Shown here piece after piece: positions 1 to 13,640 of a stretch of DNA of 64,000 nt. The stretch is from Lepidonotus clava (lineage: Eukaryota > Annelida > Polychaeta > Phyllodocida > Polynoidae). A program made the translations under genes and the position numbers. The notes beneath the pieces were generated by a model. That model ran no database searches, was not told where the DNA came from, and was given only the letters and a program-made list of their open reading frames with translations. The stretch covers positions 62,957,427-63,021,426 of the forward strand of contig OW387134.1 in NCBI GenBank assembly GCA_936440205.1, in the 5' to 3' direction. The first letter of the stretch is position 1. Each line of letters begins with the position of its first letter.

Positions 1-3000
1 ATCCTTGTTGGATTATATATCATGACAATATATTAAAAGTACTAAGCCATTAGTACACCATTAATATTTACTTCACTGAATTTAGGTCCTTAACAATATG
101 GTATTTTTTAATAGACCCATAATCATCCAGATCATTAGACTTGTTAAGGACCTCATGTTATAATGATACATGTTTAATGTTCAAAGTAATCAAACATTTT
201 TGAGACAACACATGTACCTCCAAATACAAAGTGATTACAAATGACAATAAAGAATTTAGGATTAGAGTAGACTTATGGGTTATGGGGGAAAATGAGTCAT
301 ATAGTCAGATTTGACATATAGTTTTCTGTAGTTATTCACAAAAATGAGTGTACCAAACAATATAGACATTGCTTAGAACTATTCCAAAGTTATGTCAGTA
401 TAAAAAAACACTAATTACTTTTTTGTAGAATGCACACACAAACATTGCAAAATATGGGACTTGTATGAGGGCTGTCTTAAAATGCTATGCAGTGCACTAC
501 AGATGTGATTTAAAGGGACAAATTAGGGAGGGACAGCTAGATCTAAGAAAAAGATGTCAGTTGATCAAATCATCTCCTTCTATTCCAATATGAATTCACT
601 TTATTTTGGGGGACTTGTTGGCATTTAAGTTATATTGTATATAAAAACTTTCCTGGCCCATAAATGTGTTCAAACTTTGTTTCTCTCCATCTTTTGTCTT
701 TTTAATTTTCATCTGCAGCTGTGACATAGGTGTGCTTTCATTTTATCAATACATTTCCTCCCTGACTTCTTCAGTCAATGCTACTCCTTAAACCCTATAT
801 CCCTTTCTAACCATCTCAGACAGTCCTTGATTTTCTTAAAGCACATAATGCTAATGTTTTCTCTGCTCAAGTATCATCCTTTGACTATATCTGTAGTTGC
901 AGTTAAAAACAAAGAGCTGTATGTTATTATTTAAGTGATATTGTTATCTACCCCATATAATGTACAAGCCCCTGATAACATCAAAAGTATAGTGTCCCCA
1001 GGGTATATCCCAAAAGACTCAATAATAAGGATGAAAATATATAGTCCTGTATTACTCGATGGCATACAACAGACTAAATCACTAGCCCCAACATCATGGG
1101 CTTTATATATTCCCAGAGTTCTGAGAGAAGTTCTGATGAGACTTCTGATCAGGGAGTGGGCATGCAGTGACCTCTAGTGGTCAGACGTCTGGCCCCCTTT
1201 ACCTACACACATGTATAAAGAAGCACACTGTATGGGCCCTACTCTAAGACATGTACAGGTCTGTAAAATGCATGGGTATGATAATCTTGGGGCACAGCAA
1301 TAGTCTTTTCCTGTACATCCCTCTCAAGACCTATGTCTCAGAGATTGAGGTATCCTAGAAAGAAGCCTATAATAGAGAAGTCCCATTCATATTACTTATT
1401 TAACTTGACCTTAACCTGGTAGACTAGGTAAATGCCAAACCGAGCTTATCCTTATGACAACTGAGGACCTTATAATATTCCTGAATTCCCACACTTCAAC
1501 TGCATGATACTTCATGATCAGAGATACTCTTCCAACTCTTGGGTCACAAGGTCTGAATAAAAGTCAAAACACATAGAAATGTAAAACTGAACAAATAGGG
1601 TTAGGTTGGGTGTTGCCTCTCTCGAGAGCATATATTTTGAGCACTACCAAATAAGAATGTCAGGATAAATATTTAGGTGTGGAAGACATCTACATAGATG
1701 CATAAGAAGCCAGTGTTTTATTGATTATTTACCCTGTGCTCCCAACAGAATCATCAAAGCCCGGATGTGTGGTGTCCTTTCTATGGGACATTGCACATGA
1801 AAGACCCCTTGCTACTCTTCGAAACGAGTAGGGTATTTCACCCAGTGGCAGGTTTCTTCTAAATTATATCATAGATACAATCACCCCTAAGCTGAAAAGC
1901 ATTACCTTGTGCAGTCTGGAAAGAACCCATAAGGGTTGGCTGGATGTTAAACTACCCCAACAAACAAAACAATATTGATTATTTTCTTCATACCCAAGAC
2001 ATCAAAATAATCATCATTTATCATGATTATTGGTAAGCTGATGTACATTGATGAATGAATAAGGCTATCATAATCTCCTAGGTATGCCCCCAGAATAAAG
2101 ATGGCATATGTTAGTTTGGCAGGATTTCAGAATTGTGATATATTGCAATATCACAGTATTTTCCTACAGACAGCAAGAGGACCCTTAAATTTTTATGGTT
2201 TGTATAATCTTAAATGAGTCATTACAGAATATAATCGGAAATATGTTTTTATGACTGATTACTTATGAATTATGCTATCAATGATGAACATGAAAGTGTG
2301 TATATATATATATATATCATAATCATTTATCACACAACATTTAATGCTGAATTCTTTATGAAGTCTGCATAAAGGTCATTTTGCTATTATATTCCTGACC
2401 GTCCATGTCCTGAAAATGTAAGAACAATTGTGCTCTCACAAAGTTTGGTTACATTGATATCATCATAACCTGAGGGCCTTAACAAGTCTAATTCCCTGGA
2501 TGATTATGATTCTATTAAAAAAATTACTACGTTGCCAGGACCTATATTCAGTGAAGTAAATATCAATGGGAAGATTCTTGGTCTACATGTTTGTATGTCT
2601 CCAAGCACATAATATGTATGAGGAGAAAGAGCAAGTCTATTGTGGATAACTTTGCATCAATAAGTATTTATCTAAAGAACCTTTCTTGTTTGAAGTTCAA
2701 TAGTGATTTACTATTATTTCTGGCCCCTGACTGTAAAGAAACCTTTATTCTCATTCATTAAAATGATTGACAATATCTCATACTTGCGACCTACATAAGT
2801 GACCTAGATAGGTCATAGGTCAATTACATATAACTAAAAGGTTAGTAACATGTTTTCTATCATGTTTTATAGACTGACATGCTCCACAATACTGTATTTG
2901 TGAACTAATCATCAAAAATGCATTTTTTATGATTTAAATTGTATTTTTCAACTTTTTTTCTTAAAACGTGAATAACTTGAGTTGCCCAAAGATTTCAGCT

Positions 3001-3116
3001 TGGCACCCGGCAGATTTGAAATCAGAAGATTCAGGAGATAAAGAATCCATCAAAAAACATTGTATGGCATCATGTCAAGGTTAAGCCCAAAAATGGGCTT
3101 TGGCAAACAGACTATA
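1..3116. other. Non-coding stretch with a large inverted repeat
   Basis: No open frame here looks like an exon: the longest are AT-rich, resemble no family and lack good splice sites. The notable structure is an inverted repeat with arms near 61-165 and 2456-2566, listed separately. A short TA microsatellite lies near 2302-2317. Otherwise I see nothing I can name. Confidence 0.6.
61..2566. repeat. Inverted repeat with ~105-bp arms, probable old TIR or foldback element
   Basis: The segment 61-165 reappears in reverse complement at about 2456-2566. Both arms carry the blocks ATTTACTTCACTGAAT, AATCATCCAG and TTAGACTTGTTAAGG in the same order, with roughly 80 percent identity by eye. The arms diverge inward. 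The outer end on the left may lie outside the window, so the true termini and any target duplication cannot be fixed. No transposase frame is visible between the arms, which suggests a decayed non-autonomous DNA element about 2.5 kb long. Confidence 0.55.
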
Positions 3117-3297
3117 GGCGATTTTACCAGCGACTGGTGATGGGAAACAGCAGAATGGCTGGTAAAATTGTCACAAATTCAGATCACCTGTTAGCAAGAA
3201 ACATTTCAATATTACATCTAACAGGTGATCTGAATTGGTGATAATTTTACTATAGTGATTCTGCTGTTGCCCATCACCAGTCGCCGGTAAAATCGCC
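3117..3297. mobile_element. 181-bp palindromic MITE, whole-length hairpin
   Basis: The ends are GGCGATTTTACC and its reverse complement GGTAAAATCGCC, flanked on both sides by TA (3115-3116 and 3298-3299). The rest of the element is also nearly self-complementary: GACTGGTGATGGG pairs with CCCATCACCAGTC, and an inner pair built on CAGATCACCTGTTAG flanks a short AT-rich loop. A TA duplication with terminal inverted repeats fits a non-autonomous Tc1/mariner-type MITE. The superfamily is inferred from the TA alone. Confidence 0.75.
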
Positions 3298-4327
3298 TAG
3301 TGTATATGGAGCTTTAGTGTTTGTGGATATTAGCTAACTCTTTTCGCAGTCTATCTCTGATCGGACTGCATGTCCAATCCATATATAGTTCCGCATTATG
3401 AAAGACATAACACTCGCATGAAAGGTTGAAGTTTATTGATCTTCAATGTGTGCATTCAATGTCAAGATCTCCCAATGAACAATGAACAACGTCACAGTGC
3501 AACGTCACAGCAGAAGGTGGCAGCGATGTAATTGGGAGTAATCAAAAGAATGTAACGAGAACCAACCCAGAACGTTGCTGCAACGTTTTATAATGTCACA
3601 CCTCCGGCTGGGTACACTCTTCAGTCATTGCAGAGTGTCACACTCTTAGCTCTGATTCTTAGATTATACTAGAATAGCTAAGAGTCTGGACTGACCATCC
3701 GCATCAGTACACAATGCTAAAGCCTGTCGGTCCTACCTATAATGTCCAATCCTATTTTTGTCCTGAAATACATACCTGCAAATCTGTCTATTGGCAAAAT
3801 TAAAGAAATCATAATGGTTTAGCAGGACTTGGGGATACAAAAAGAAATGTGAGTATTACTTATTTCAGTAACTCTAACTCTCAGAGGGAAAGATGGCTTA
3901 TATGGTTCTTTTGTCCAACCCTTGTCCAACCCTGGGATATACCAACGTGGAATGGGCTTATTGTTGGTATACATAAGTACTCTAATCATAAACTTACACA
4001 AAAGACACAAGGATAAGAACCTCGATGTATCTTTCATAAAAGGATGCTGATAATCAATACCAATTAATCTTGGTTTCTCTAACGACCTGGAATTAAAAGC
4101 AATTTACACTTTATGTCTTTTAGAATGGATATTGGTTAACATGTCGACAAGTCAGAAGACTTAAGCATCTCATTAATCACGGTATTGTTTGCAGTTTAAT
4201 GTGATAAAAACTATAATTCAGTATCTTTTCAGTTTATATATTTATAAATATATTTCATTTTGTCAAAGTTGATTTTAAAATGTATTCATTTTAGTTGAAA
4301 ACAACATTTCTATAGCTTTTTCTAAAG

Positions 4328-4399
4328 GAAGTCAGCTATGCATAGTAACGAAGTCAGCTATGCATAGTAACTTTTAGGAAGTCAGCTATGCATAGTAAC
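4328..4399. repeat. Three tandem copies of a 22-bp unit
   Basis: AGTCAGCTATGCATAGTAAC occurs three times, within units at 4328-4349, 4350-4371 and 4378-4399. The first two are adjacent and the third follows a 6-bp spacer. Each holds the palindrome CTATGCATAG. No function is evident. Confidence 0.85.
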
Positions 4400-4826
4400 G
4401 ATGATTTATCCGAATGAGGGATACTCACCAAAACCAATCTCACGGACAAGAGCCTTTATAAATAAGGACAATGCAAAACATGATATTGCCAAAATATTTC
4501 ACCACCTTTAAAGTGCAAACTTCAGCCTGTAATTCAATATTTACAACCGTTGGTTTGCCGAAATACTTTGTCTTATGTCACCTATGTGGGAAAACACCAC
4601 GAGATTTGTAATCTGATCTGTGACAACAAATACGGGCTTTACAATATGAAAACACAATCCCGCATTCTTTTTAAAGTGTCAGAATCTCACATCTCTATCG
4701 CTATTATTTCTGCCAAATTATCCGTCCATTGTGGTTTAACCATTTTCTATTTTTGTCAACATCCGGAGTTACAAGCTCTTAGACCTGGGACATTCTTAAT
4801 ATAAATTCTGGAGTCACGACTCTCTG

Positions 4827-4872
4827 GAGGGGAGGAGGGTGGTGGTGGTGCGGGAGTGGTGGGGGGACGTGG
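4827..4872 (+). promoter_or_regulatory. G-tract cluster upstream of lectin gene A
   Basis: A run of closely spaced G tracts (GGAGGGGAGGAGGG, three GGT repeats, CGGG, GGGGGG) lies about 200 bp before the predicted start codon at 5076, in a locally GC-rich patch (about 4800-5150) that is probably the promoter or 5' UTR. The spacing would allow a G-quadruplex on the + strand. The promoter role is inferred from position only. Confidence 0.35.
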
Positions 4873-5075
4873 ACCACAGTTGCTGGACCGTGGCAATAAG
4901 GCCAGTCGGAGTGGAGTAAGGTTAGAAGCATGTAGGTCCCTGTTACCTGAGGACCTAGAGAGCTTCACCTCTGATTCTCATCCATCGTATAAGTCCCCGC
5001 CACAAACATGGTGTGGTGGGAACAAGTTTTGTGGTTTAACCTGCCCGGAAATCGCTTCCCCGAAGGACCTGAAAG

Positions 5076-8000
5076 ATGAGGGAGTCGTTCATGGGAGGAG
5101 TTTTGCTAAGATTCGTACTCTGTTGGATATTATGCTTGGATGTATGCATGTCAGGTAGGTCGTTGTCTTCTATTTCCATGCACTCTTCTATTTCAGAAGT
5201 GCCTAGATATATTATATTTTGTTGTCTGCTTAGTGTATGCAAAATCGTTGCCCGATACGTACCATCCCCAAGAATATAACCAAGAAGAGACGTAATAAGA
5301 TATAGATTTCCTCTTAATTTTTTATAAACTAAACAGAATTAGTGCAGATTTAGAAAATGCAATTGGGTTCCTTTCAGTCCACGTGCAACCGTACAACAAC
5401 ATAGAAAAGCATGCTTTCATATTACATACCTCAGAATTGCATACTTTATAGTTATAGTTATATGATCAGATAAAGATGTTCGTTTATAATTTTATGAACA
5501 CATTGTCAAACGCAGTGTAGGATGTACTTTCCTTATTTATAGTGCATGCTTACATCACTTTACAATCATTCTGCCGTATCAAACATCATGGTATTTAATA
5601 GCTTGTAAATACGTTCTGGGTCCATTACCATAGGGGGTGTAGATGGGGGGGGGTCCCATGTCGTCCTGTTGAATTTAAGAAAACATGATGTTGCACGTCA
5701 CTAAACCAAAAAATGGATGTTTTGCCGTGTCGATTTCAAGGGTCTACACCCATAGCATAACTTACTTTCTATTTCCCCGTGAAATGAGGAGGAAAGGGGA
5801 CCGCAAATGGCACGGTATTTGCAAAAGTGACGAATTGTCGGTGGTTGGGACCTTTTCGTATTAGGTAATTAAAACGTTGAAAGAGCGCTATTGCATGAAT
5901 AGTTGGAAGAAGCTAACGGTGGTTAGGATACCGTCATATTCATTATACCGATGTAGATTGAATTACGTGTATGAAGAAAATGTTCAATGTCGTATGTGTC
6001 ATGCATGCATGTACGCATCATTGCATTTCTAATATACAAATGGACATGCGTCTATTGTGTTCATTTAGATGGCGAGATCAAAACACCTGGATATAAACCT
6101 ATATAATTCCATCTGCAGTCTTTTGTATCCCCGACATGAGTCCTTTGTATGCCCCCAGACCATGTTGCAAGAAGAGGCAATGAAGCTGTCTTCCATACCC
6201 ATGGGCATGAACCCTCCAGATGGCACCAGGGTTCCTGATTAGAACTATAAGAATAGAAAGGGTAGCACACTCGCCATTTTGTTTTTAGCTGGTGCCTGTC
6301 AAAACCTATAAGCTGATGACCAGCAGACTGATAGGATTCACACAAGACCACAGTAAATGACCTAGTTTTATTTCTAATTTGAATAGGAAAAACATATCTA
6401 ACTTATCATATTTGTCTGATTTGTATTAAAATGAATCATAATTATTACAGTTTGTTTTGTATTATTGTGTGGCCTATTTTACAGGTAAATGTAGCTGTAT
6501 ATATAGTTTCCCCCTTCAGTAAAACACGACAGGCAATAGTTTTTATCATTAATTTTGTCTGAAATACAAACCATTGTTTTTTTCACAAAAAAACATAATA
6601 GTTTAGGCATAAATCCAAAATATATGTCTGTGCAAACTGCAGGGTACAGTTTTAGGTTCTTACCCTGTTAGTATTATAAGTAACTGTGAGACAGGGGTAG
6701 CGCCATCTAGAGAGTTCATGCCCATGTCCATATCTGCATACATGTACTTTAGATATTCAGTAGGCTTATCAAAAAACAACGTTTCTTATTCACGAAGTAA
6801 GGCACAATTAGTACTTTGTCGTGATTATCATGGTGAAAGAAGCGTGTAGAACAAATGCAAATTTAGAAGAACATGAACATTAATTTTATTTTTTTAATAT
6901 AGAAATATAGGCCGATGTGGACGAGAACGGCATTTTCTCAGTCAACCGACGCAGGAGTGGCCATTACCAGATAATCAAGGTGCAAAAGAAAATCTAAATT
7001 TACCTTGACCCACATCTGTTCATTTAGAAAGGTATAGTGTTTTGTGACTCACCTCCCACGACATATGTAATTCCCTCCTACTCAATGCCCCGGGTGTTTG
7101 CATTTTAAAGCACGGCACTTTTAAGTTCTAAATCCGTTGCAACAATAAAGTAACAATGCTGTCATAGAGTTATCACAATACAAGGGCCGGAACAACCCCC
7201 TCGACAAAGTGGACAAAGGTCTCTCGTGAGTTGTACCTACCCCTGAGTCAAGGTCGTGGGTGGTCAGCACCAACTCCCCCCTGTACCACCCACCCCATTC
7301 CCGACAGCACTTGAGGCGTACACTAAAGAGACCCGTGGGAAGAGATTAATATAGATCCGGGGTAGTGTGCATATATATCAAACAACATAGACGGAATTTC
7401 TTTTATCAAAATATGTATTGTACCCTTTACATGCCAGCAAATACAAATTGGCGAGAAAATAGAAAGAAAGAGAATAGATTTAGCTGGATATAAAATGGGA
7501 CTATCTTTTCATACATAAATCATACTTTCATCAGATACATAACTATACTTCCATTACACCAATGATATTCCCATGACCGTCTGTGACCAGCAGAGGAGAA
7601 AAGGTAATTTGCGTGGGATTTCATTTAAATCTAGTAAGTGAATGTTTTTAATTTCAAGGTAACATCTTGTATGTCAAGAGGGTTACTAAGAACGTTAAGG
7701 ACTCCAGAATTATGAGACGATGTTTGCTGCACCAGCATTCAAAGTCGCAAAACTTTGTATGCAAATATATTTCCTCTTTTCTGTTTGAAGGCTATTATAG
7801 AATATATATCATTTTTTATAATTTCATTTTTATTTCTAAAATCTATAGAAAAAACGCTTTCATGGCAACCGAATAGTGTTATCTAGGTGCTCTGTACATT
7901 CCAAAACGTTCCATTGACGTTCCAAATAACTATTTATTGATGTCCAATGTAATCTGTAAGATATGCTAGGTAGATTACTTGGAAAAGGGAAGTTTTGAAG

Positions 8001-11000
8001 AACTGTTTTGTTATATTTCATAAAACGGGTCTCACTTGTCATATTGTACGCTTCCTTTTTCATTTTTTCAATGTGGTAATATCAAATACCGAGCAATGTC
8101 TATGATAGATGCATCCATTGTGATTTGTGTAGTTAATGTGAGTCTACGCACTGGCTCTTGCACAGAAATATATCTGCAAACTGGCTACTGCGCATGTGGA
8201 CACGTTTGGCTGGATCCCATGTAGCATAGGCCCTTATTCATTTCACAAATATGTAAGATGTACCAGCTTCTATCTCAACAGCAAACAGAGGAGAGATTGA
8301 GGTATAGTGATGGCTATGGCTGTGCGATGATCTTTTATACGTGAACTTTTGTCTTAAAGCAATAGCGCAAAATTATAATAGTGGTACCAGTTATGGATCA
8401 CCCAAAGACTATTGCTTGCACGCATATATATATATATATATATTATGTATGCAGGCGCGGATTGGGGTGATGGCACACGCCCCCACCCCCATTTTTACTC
8501 AAATCTCAATTCTTTTAATGTGATTTCAATTCCTGCCCAGAGGCAAAGATTTTGCTCACCCCCCTCGAACCCCTCTACCCCCCTTTAAAATTCCTTGATC
8601 TGCACATAATGTGTTTATCAGTCATAAGGTCCGTGTTCAAACTACACTAAATTAAATGTACACCCGAGCAGAAAACACGTACACAGGCAACTTTCTGAAG
8701 CCCAGAGAAGGAAGCTTGATCCTAATATACAGCTTTCAAAGAGTTTGGCAGCGGTTCATGCTGAGGTAAGAAAGACATATTCAGGCACGGGTTTTTTTCT
8801 CAAACCTTTCTCTTTTCGCATTCAGCTGGTCAAGGGGAAGATGGATGTACGGTTCAAGAGGAAGTACTGTCTGGTTTATTCACCACAAACCAGAAGCAGA
8901 TGAATAGGGAACCAATAGGATGAGTGTTGGTTATTCCTTCCGGAAGCATTGGGTGTCTCATTCGTCTTTCCAGAATCTAGAGAGTTGACAATTTTGTTTT
9001 TATGAAAGCTATAGTTTACCAATAGGTTTTATTTTACTTTATATTCAATTGAAAAGGAGGCTTCAGTTGATTTTGTTATTCTTAAAGGGATGCTATACTT
9101 TTTTGACAAAAATCTTCCGTTGTTTATTTCAGTGTACACACAATACAGCTATAATTAAAATTTGGTTGACCTTAGAAAGCAAACAAAACGAATATACCTA
9201 ATTGGTCTACTACATAAATTTCTCTATTGATCCATCTGATATATCTCCTGCACAATCAGCAAATGCTAAAATATTGATGTACGTATAATTATAAACACAC
9301 CTTCATTTGGTTATATATACCTATTTATCATTATAATGATAATGATTTATGCATATCTAAGTAGAAGAAGAGGATTCTCGAAATATATGATTTTATTCAC
9401 TGACAACGGTAAATCCCTGAGAACCTTGAAGATTCGTGATGTGGTTCATCTTTTCAACAACCCGATCTTTGATGTACACAAAAGGAACCACAAACGGAAA
9501 CACTTCTCTCATACTAACAGCTGGCGCATTTCTTGAAGATAACTTACACTGTAGGCCGTGACCTATACAGTTCAGAGGGATTTACCTCTCAAACCATTAC
9601 CTCGGTTGTCTTGTCTATCGGACCAGCAAAGCCGTGGGCTGTTTAGTCTGTTGTGAGGTCACGACCGGCCGCCAACAATAGGGGTGTGTCACACAATATA
9701 CTAGGGCAATTGATGTAGGATGACTTCATATATGTACATATATATAATTATAGTATATATATATGTACATATATGAAACGTCACCCTACATCAATCATAA
9801 CATAAGGTTTATGGTTCATATGAAACGTTATCCTACATCAATCATATGCGATTATGTAGTATATAGTATATTATACTACAAAATCACATATGGCAGACTC
9901 GCCTCAACTGATTGACCCATGTATCAAATTGTATAATTCAAGGATATAATTCCATGGGTGGATCCAGTGGGATCCAGGGGTTGTGACTCCCCATCTTTTA
10001 GGGAGCAAACTGCACAAAGAGTAGAAACTGCTGAATACATGTGTCTCCCCACACAGAAAGGATGCTGCTCCAGGCGGGAATTAAGCATTAAAGAGGATGT
10101 TTTAAGCTTTTAAATGATACCAAGCACATCAAAATTGGATAATTTTCAAGAAAGATACAGGCTGTTAAACACAGGATGGTCAGTATTCCTGAAAATGGCA
10201 AAAAGTCCAGATATTGAATATTTATCTTAATATTTAGCAATAAATTAAAATTTCCCAATAAATTAACAAAAAGCCTTAGGAACTATTATGTGAATAACTT
10301 TTGATCTATAAAAGATCATCTATTTTAGTTTGGACTGATGATAGGTAATATATGGGGAAAACATTCCATAAACATTCCAAATAGAATATTTTCCAAACTA
10401 TATGCAATGTTTAGAGTGGGATAACTGAATTCTACATGAAAAGTTGGTTTAAGACTTTTTCATCCATATTTTTCACAAATCTACCCATATCTCACTTAAT
10501 ATTACCCATAGAGCTTAAGATATATCCCCCTTGGAGCATCCTTTCTGTGTGGGGAGATACACATGTGCTTGAATACATTATGCTTTCGTACCAAGTGTTG
10601 GTGACCCATTCTTTCCAAACGTCTGGATCCCCTGGCAATTCTTATATTCACTGTAGACGATTAAACATGATATCCATCTATTACAACACATTTAGTAGGT
10701 TGACAATATTACATGCTTTCAGAGCCTTCACCTATTTCACCTATTGAATCAAGTTGTGGTATTGTTTTTGCATATATATATATATATATATGCAGTTGAT
10801 ACCATAGCTTCACTCCCATATATATATAGGCCACATTCCATACTTTTGTAAACAGTTTTTATTCAAACCTCATCCCGCATTCGCAAAGACATAATCGGCC
10901 TATAGTCATGTATGCTATATCATTAGAATATATATTACATCGAAAGGTACTTGTTGAGATTTAGTACCAGTCAAAGACTTTACGCAAAGTGTCTGACACA

Positions 11001-13596
11001 TAGCATTAAGTAGTTAACGCAAATACATGTATCGAAAAAGACTTATTGAGACACAATGTCAACTTCCGCTTGAATAAAGAAACCTAAGTAGGTTACAAAC
11101 TAAGAGGTCCTCCCGGGCGTTGCTCTCCATGGGCGCCTCGGGAGAGTAATAAGGAGGCCAAGGTGACAGTCACAGTCCACTTCTAGACCAAAGGTGGGAC
11201 CAAAGGAGGAGAGTGAATGGCCTGGGTCAGATTTTATTTTATTTTATATGAAGTGGAAGTGATACATGAATACATTCCATCAGCAATGTCGCATTTGTCG
11301 GACCTGCCATTCGTTTTTCCATCGGTGTCCGACGTTATACGATATCGACTGAATGTATGTTGAGACTATCTCAACTTAAATTGAATGATACTTATTGCTA
11401 ATGACCTTTCTGTGGAACATATCTGTAGAGCATATTACACTTTGCAATGTATTTTCCGTGTGATTTTCTGGCATGTATACTATCGCAATGGCGGCGATAT
11501 ATCTAAGGGCCGGGTGTCTTCGTCTGGCATATCTAATCATATGCATTGCTAGTAAATCGTTTGCAAATTCTATCGCTGAAATTGCCTCAATTTTGCATTG
11601 AAAGCCACGACAATGCAAGCTAAATCGGCAGGTGGAATGAGAACATAGCTAGCTGTACATATATACAAGACGTAATTGGTAGTAAATGCCAATCTTTCTA
11701 TACTGTCGTCAGGAGACATAATTGGTATTGTCTTTTTACAAGCCTGACTTTTTTCAAGATTCTTTGGGCAGTTTTTGAAATACAAGTATATATGTGTGTA
11801 AAACCAAGTTTATGCATGAAATATCTGCATGGACTAACAACTATAATTATTTACTGAATCTACCGTATGAAAAGTAGCAATATCATTATGATATTCAAAA
11901 TTTGAATCAAAACACTTCACACGCCCCATTTCCCATTGGTCAGCCGGCCAATTAGAGCAATTAGGCCAGTGGCCAAAGGTGAGTTGGGGACACTCTTGGT
12001 CGAGCAGCCAAAGACAATAATTATAGTCATCATAATTATATAGCCACTAAAACAATACATGTCTTTTGGCCTCCACTCTGGTACTGCAGAAAAATATTGT
12101 AAGCAGGGACAAATATCAATTTTTTATGTAAATCTCAAGCCCCTTGAGATGGTGTTGAAAAAAAGTTACTTTGGGGCACCTCCCCTTTGGAAAAAGTCTC
12201 CATCCGCCCCTGATAAGCTCCTGTCTTCAAGTTTTCACTTATAACAAACAAAAGCCTAGTTCCACATACACATTTTATCTCCCATGCAGGCCTCCGCGAG
12301 GCGACCTGGGAAGTCCTGCTGGGGTCGGGCTGTGGTGGCACAGAGATCAGCGTCACCTGTCCGGCCGACGAGGTGGTGGTGGTGCGGTCCGCCCAGGAGA
12401 ACGTCACCTGTCTCCAGGGGTCGCTGCAGTGCCGGGGCTGCCGGGAGGAGGGCACCGACCGGCGGAGACGCCTGGCGGGGCTGTGCGACACTAGAGCCTC
12501 CTGTGTGATCCCGGTCGTCCCCTGCCCACGATGCACCATCATGACTGCTCGGACAGAGTACACCTGTCTGGGGTGCGTTCCAATCTGACATGTAGTATGA
12601 GTAATAGGTCGTATCTTTGGTCATATGTCATTTACTACTGGTTTACGACCATTTGGTTCCAAAGTATCAATTGAAGGGGTCATCTTAAATAGTCTCTTGG
12701 ACCCCCTCTGTACAATCTAGTAATAAATCGTTGCAAGGTACCCCAGGGAAAATCGTAAATTGGTCGTAGACAGGGCATTTGCAGGGAAAAAATAAGACAC
12801 CCCTTTGGCTGGTCGTAGGTGCCTATTAGTATAGTCAAGTTGGCTTGATTCATAACGAAATCTTGGAAGTACAAACATCAAAATTAAATGTAACAAAACT
12901 GATATATTTTGCCACCTTTACTTTTTTTCAGAATTACTACAGCTTTGATAATATAAATTTAATAATGGCAGAAAGGCAAGCATGTCAGTTACTCTGTGAA
13001 TCAGAGGCCTCCTACGTTTCTAACTATGGACTATGGCGCCATAGGTAATTAAGCCAGTTATAGGGGGTAGACAGAATGGCACCTGGGGCTTTGGGGTCTA
13101 AAGATCAGGGTTTCTGAGGTCATTGTCATGCATGAGTACCCTCGATTCAGTTTTTCAATTGGCTCTAATTTCATGAGTTTTAATAATTTGACAATATACT
13201 TTTGTGTATGTAATGACATTTTAGTGCTGTAATATTCTATGTGATATTTTGTCGACATTTTTCTTTGGTTTTTAATTTATTTTGATCTTTTTAACTTATC
13301 AATGATTTTCAAGATCATAGGGGGGGTAATATGTCCTTCAAGAAATAGTCACCATTAGCAAGTAGTGAGATCCGATGTGGACCCCCTCCGTAACTATACA
13401 CCTTGCAATGTTTGTGACTAAATGGACCCCCAGGTCGCAGGGACTTACGGCCTGAAACGTTGAATACTTTGGAACGCACCCCTGCCTAGTAAGAGAAAGT
13501 TTGTTTAATAATGGCGTATCTTCCTTTTCCTACGTGTGTAAAGGCCAATTTCACGTTTCCATTTGTTCAAACATTATGTAAAATATATGTATAGAG

Positions 13597-13640
<44 letters not shown>

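Larger units (their letters stand above)
5155..12289 (+). other. Intron 1 of lectin gene A (7.1 kb)
   Basis: This is the intron between the signal-peptide exon (donor GTAGGT at 5155) and the lectin exon (acceptor CCCATGCAG ending at 12289). It holds TA microsatellites (for example near 8430 and 10773), a palindromic repeat at 9709-9795, a TIR element at about 9965-10634, a low-confidence CTCF-like core at 6699-6708, and C-rich fragments near 8450-8590 and 12170-12220 that resemble ends of the GGCGGATCC-type elements seen elsewhere in the window. I found no other exon. Confidence 0.6.

Noticed and set aside
4328-4399. Possible CRISPR-like array
   Set aside because: Only three units, two directly abutting with no spacer, in a eukaryotic genome. 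It is a simple tandem repeat.
12571-13481. hAT assignment with ends CWGGGGTGCG for the 911-bp element
   Set aside because: The bases outside give no 8-bp duplication and differ at the second position. The 3-bp CTG duplication restores the exon instead.
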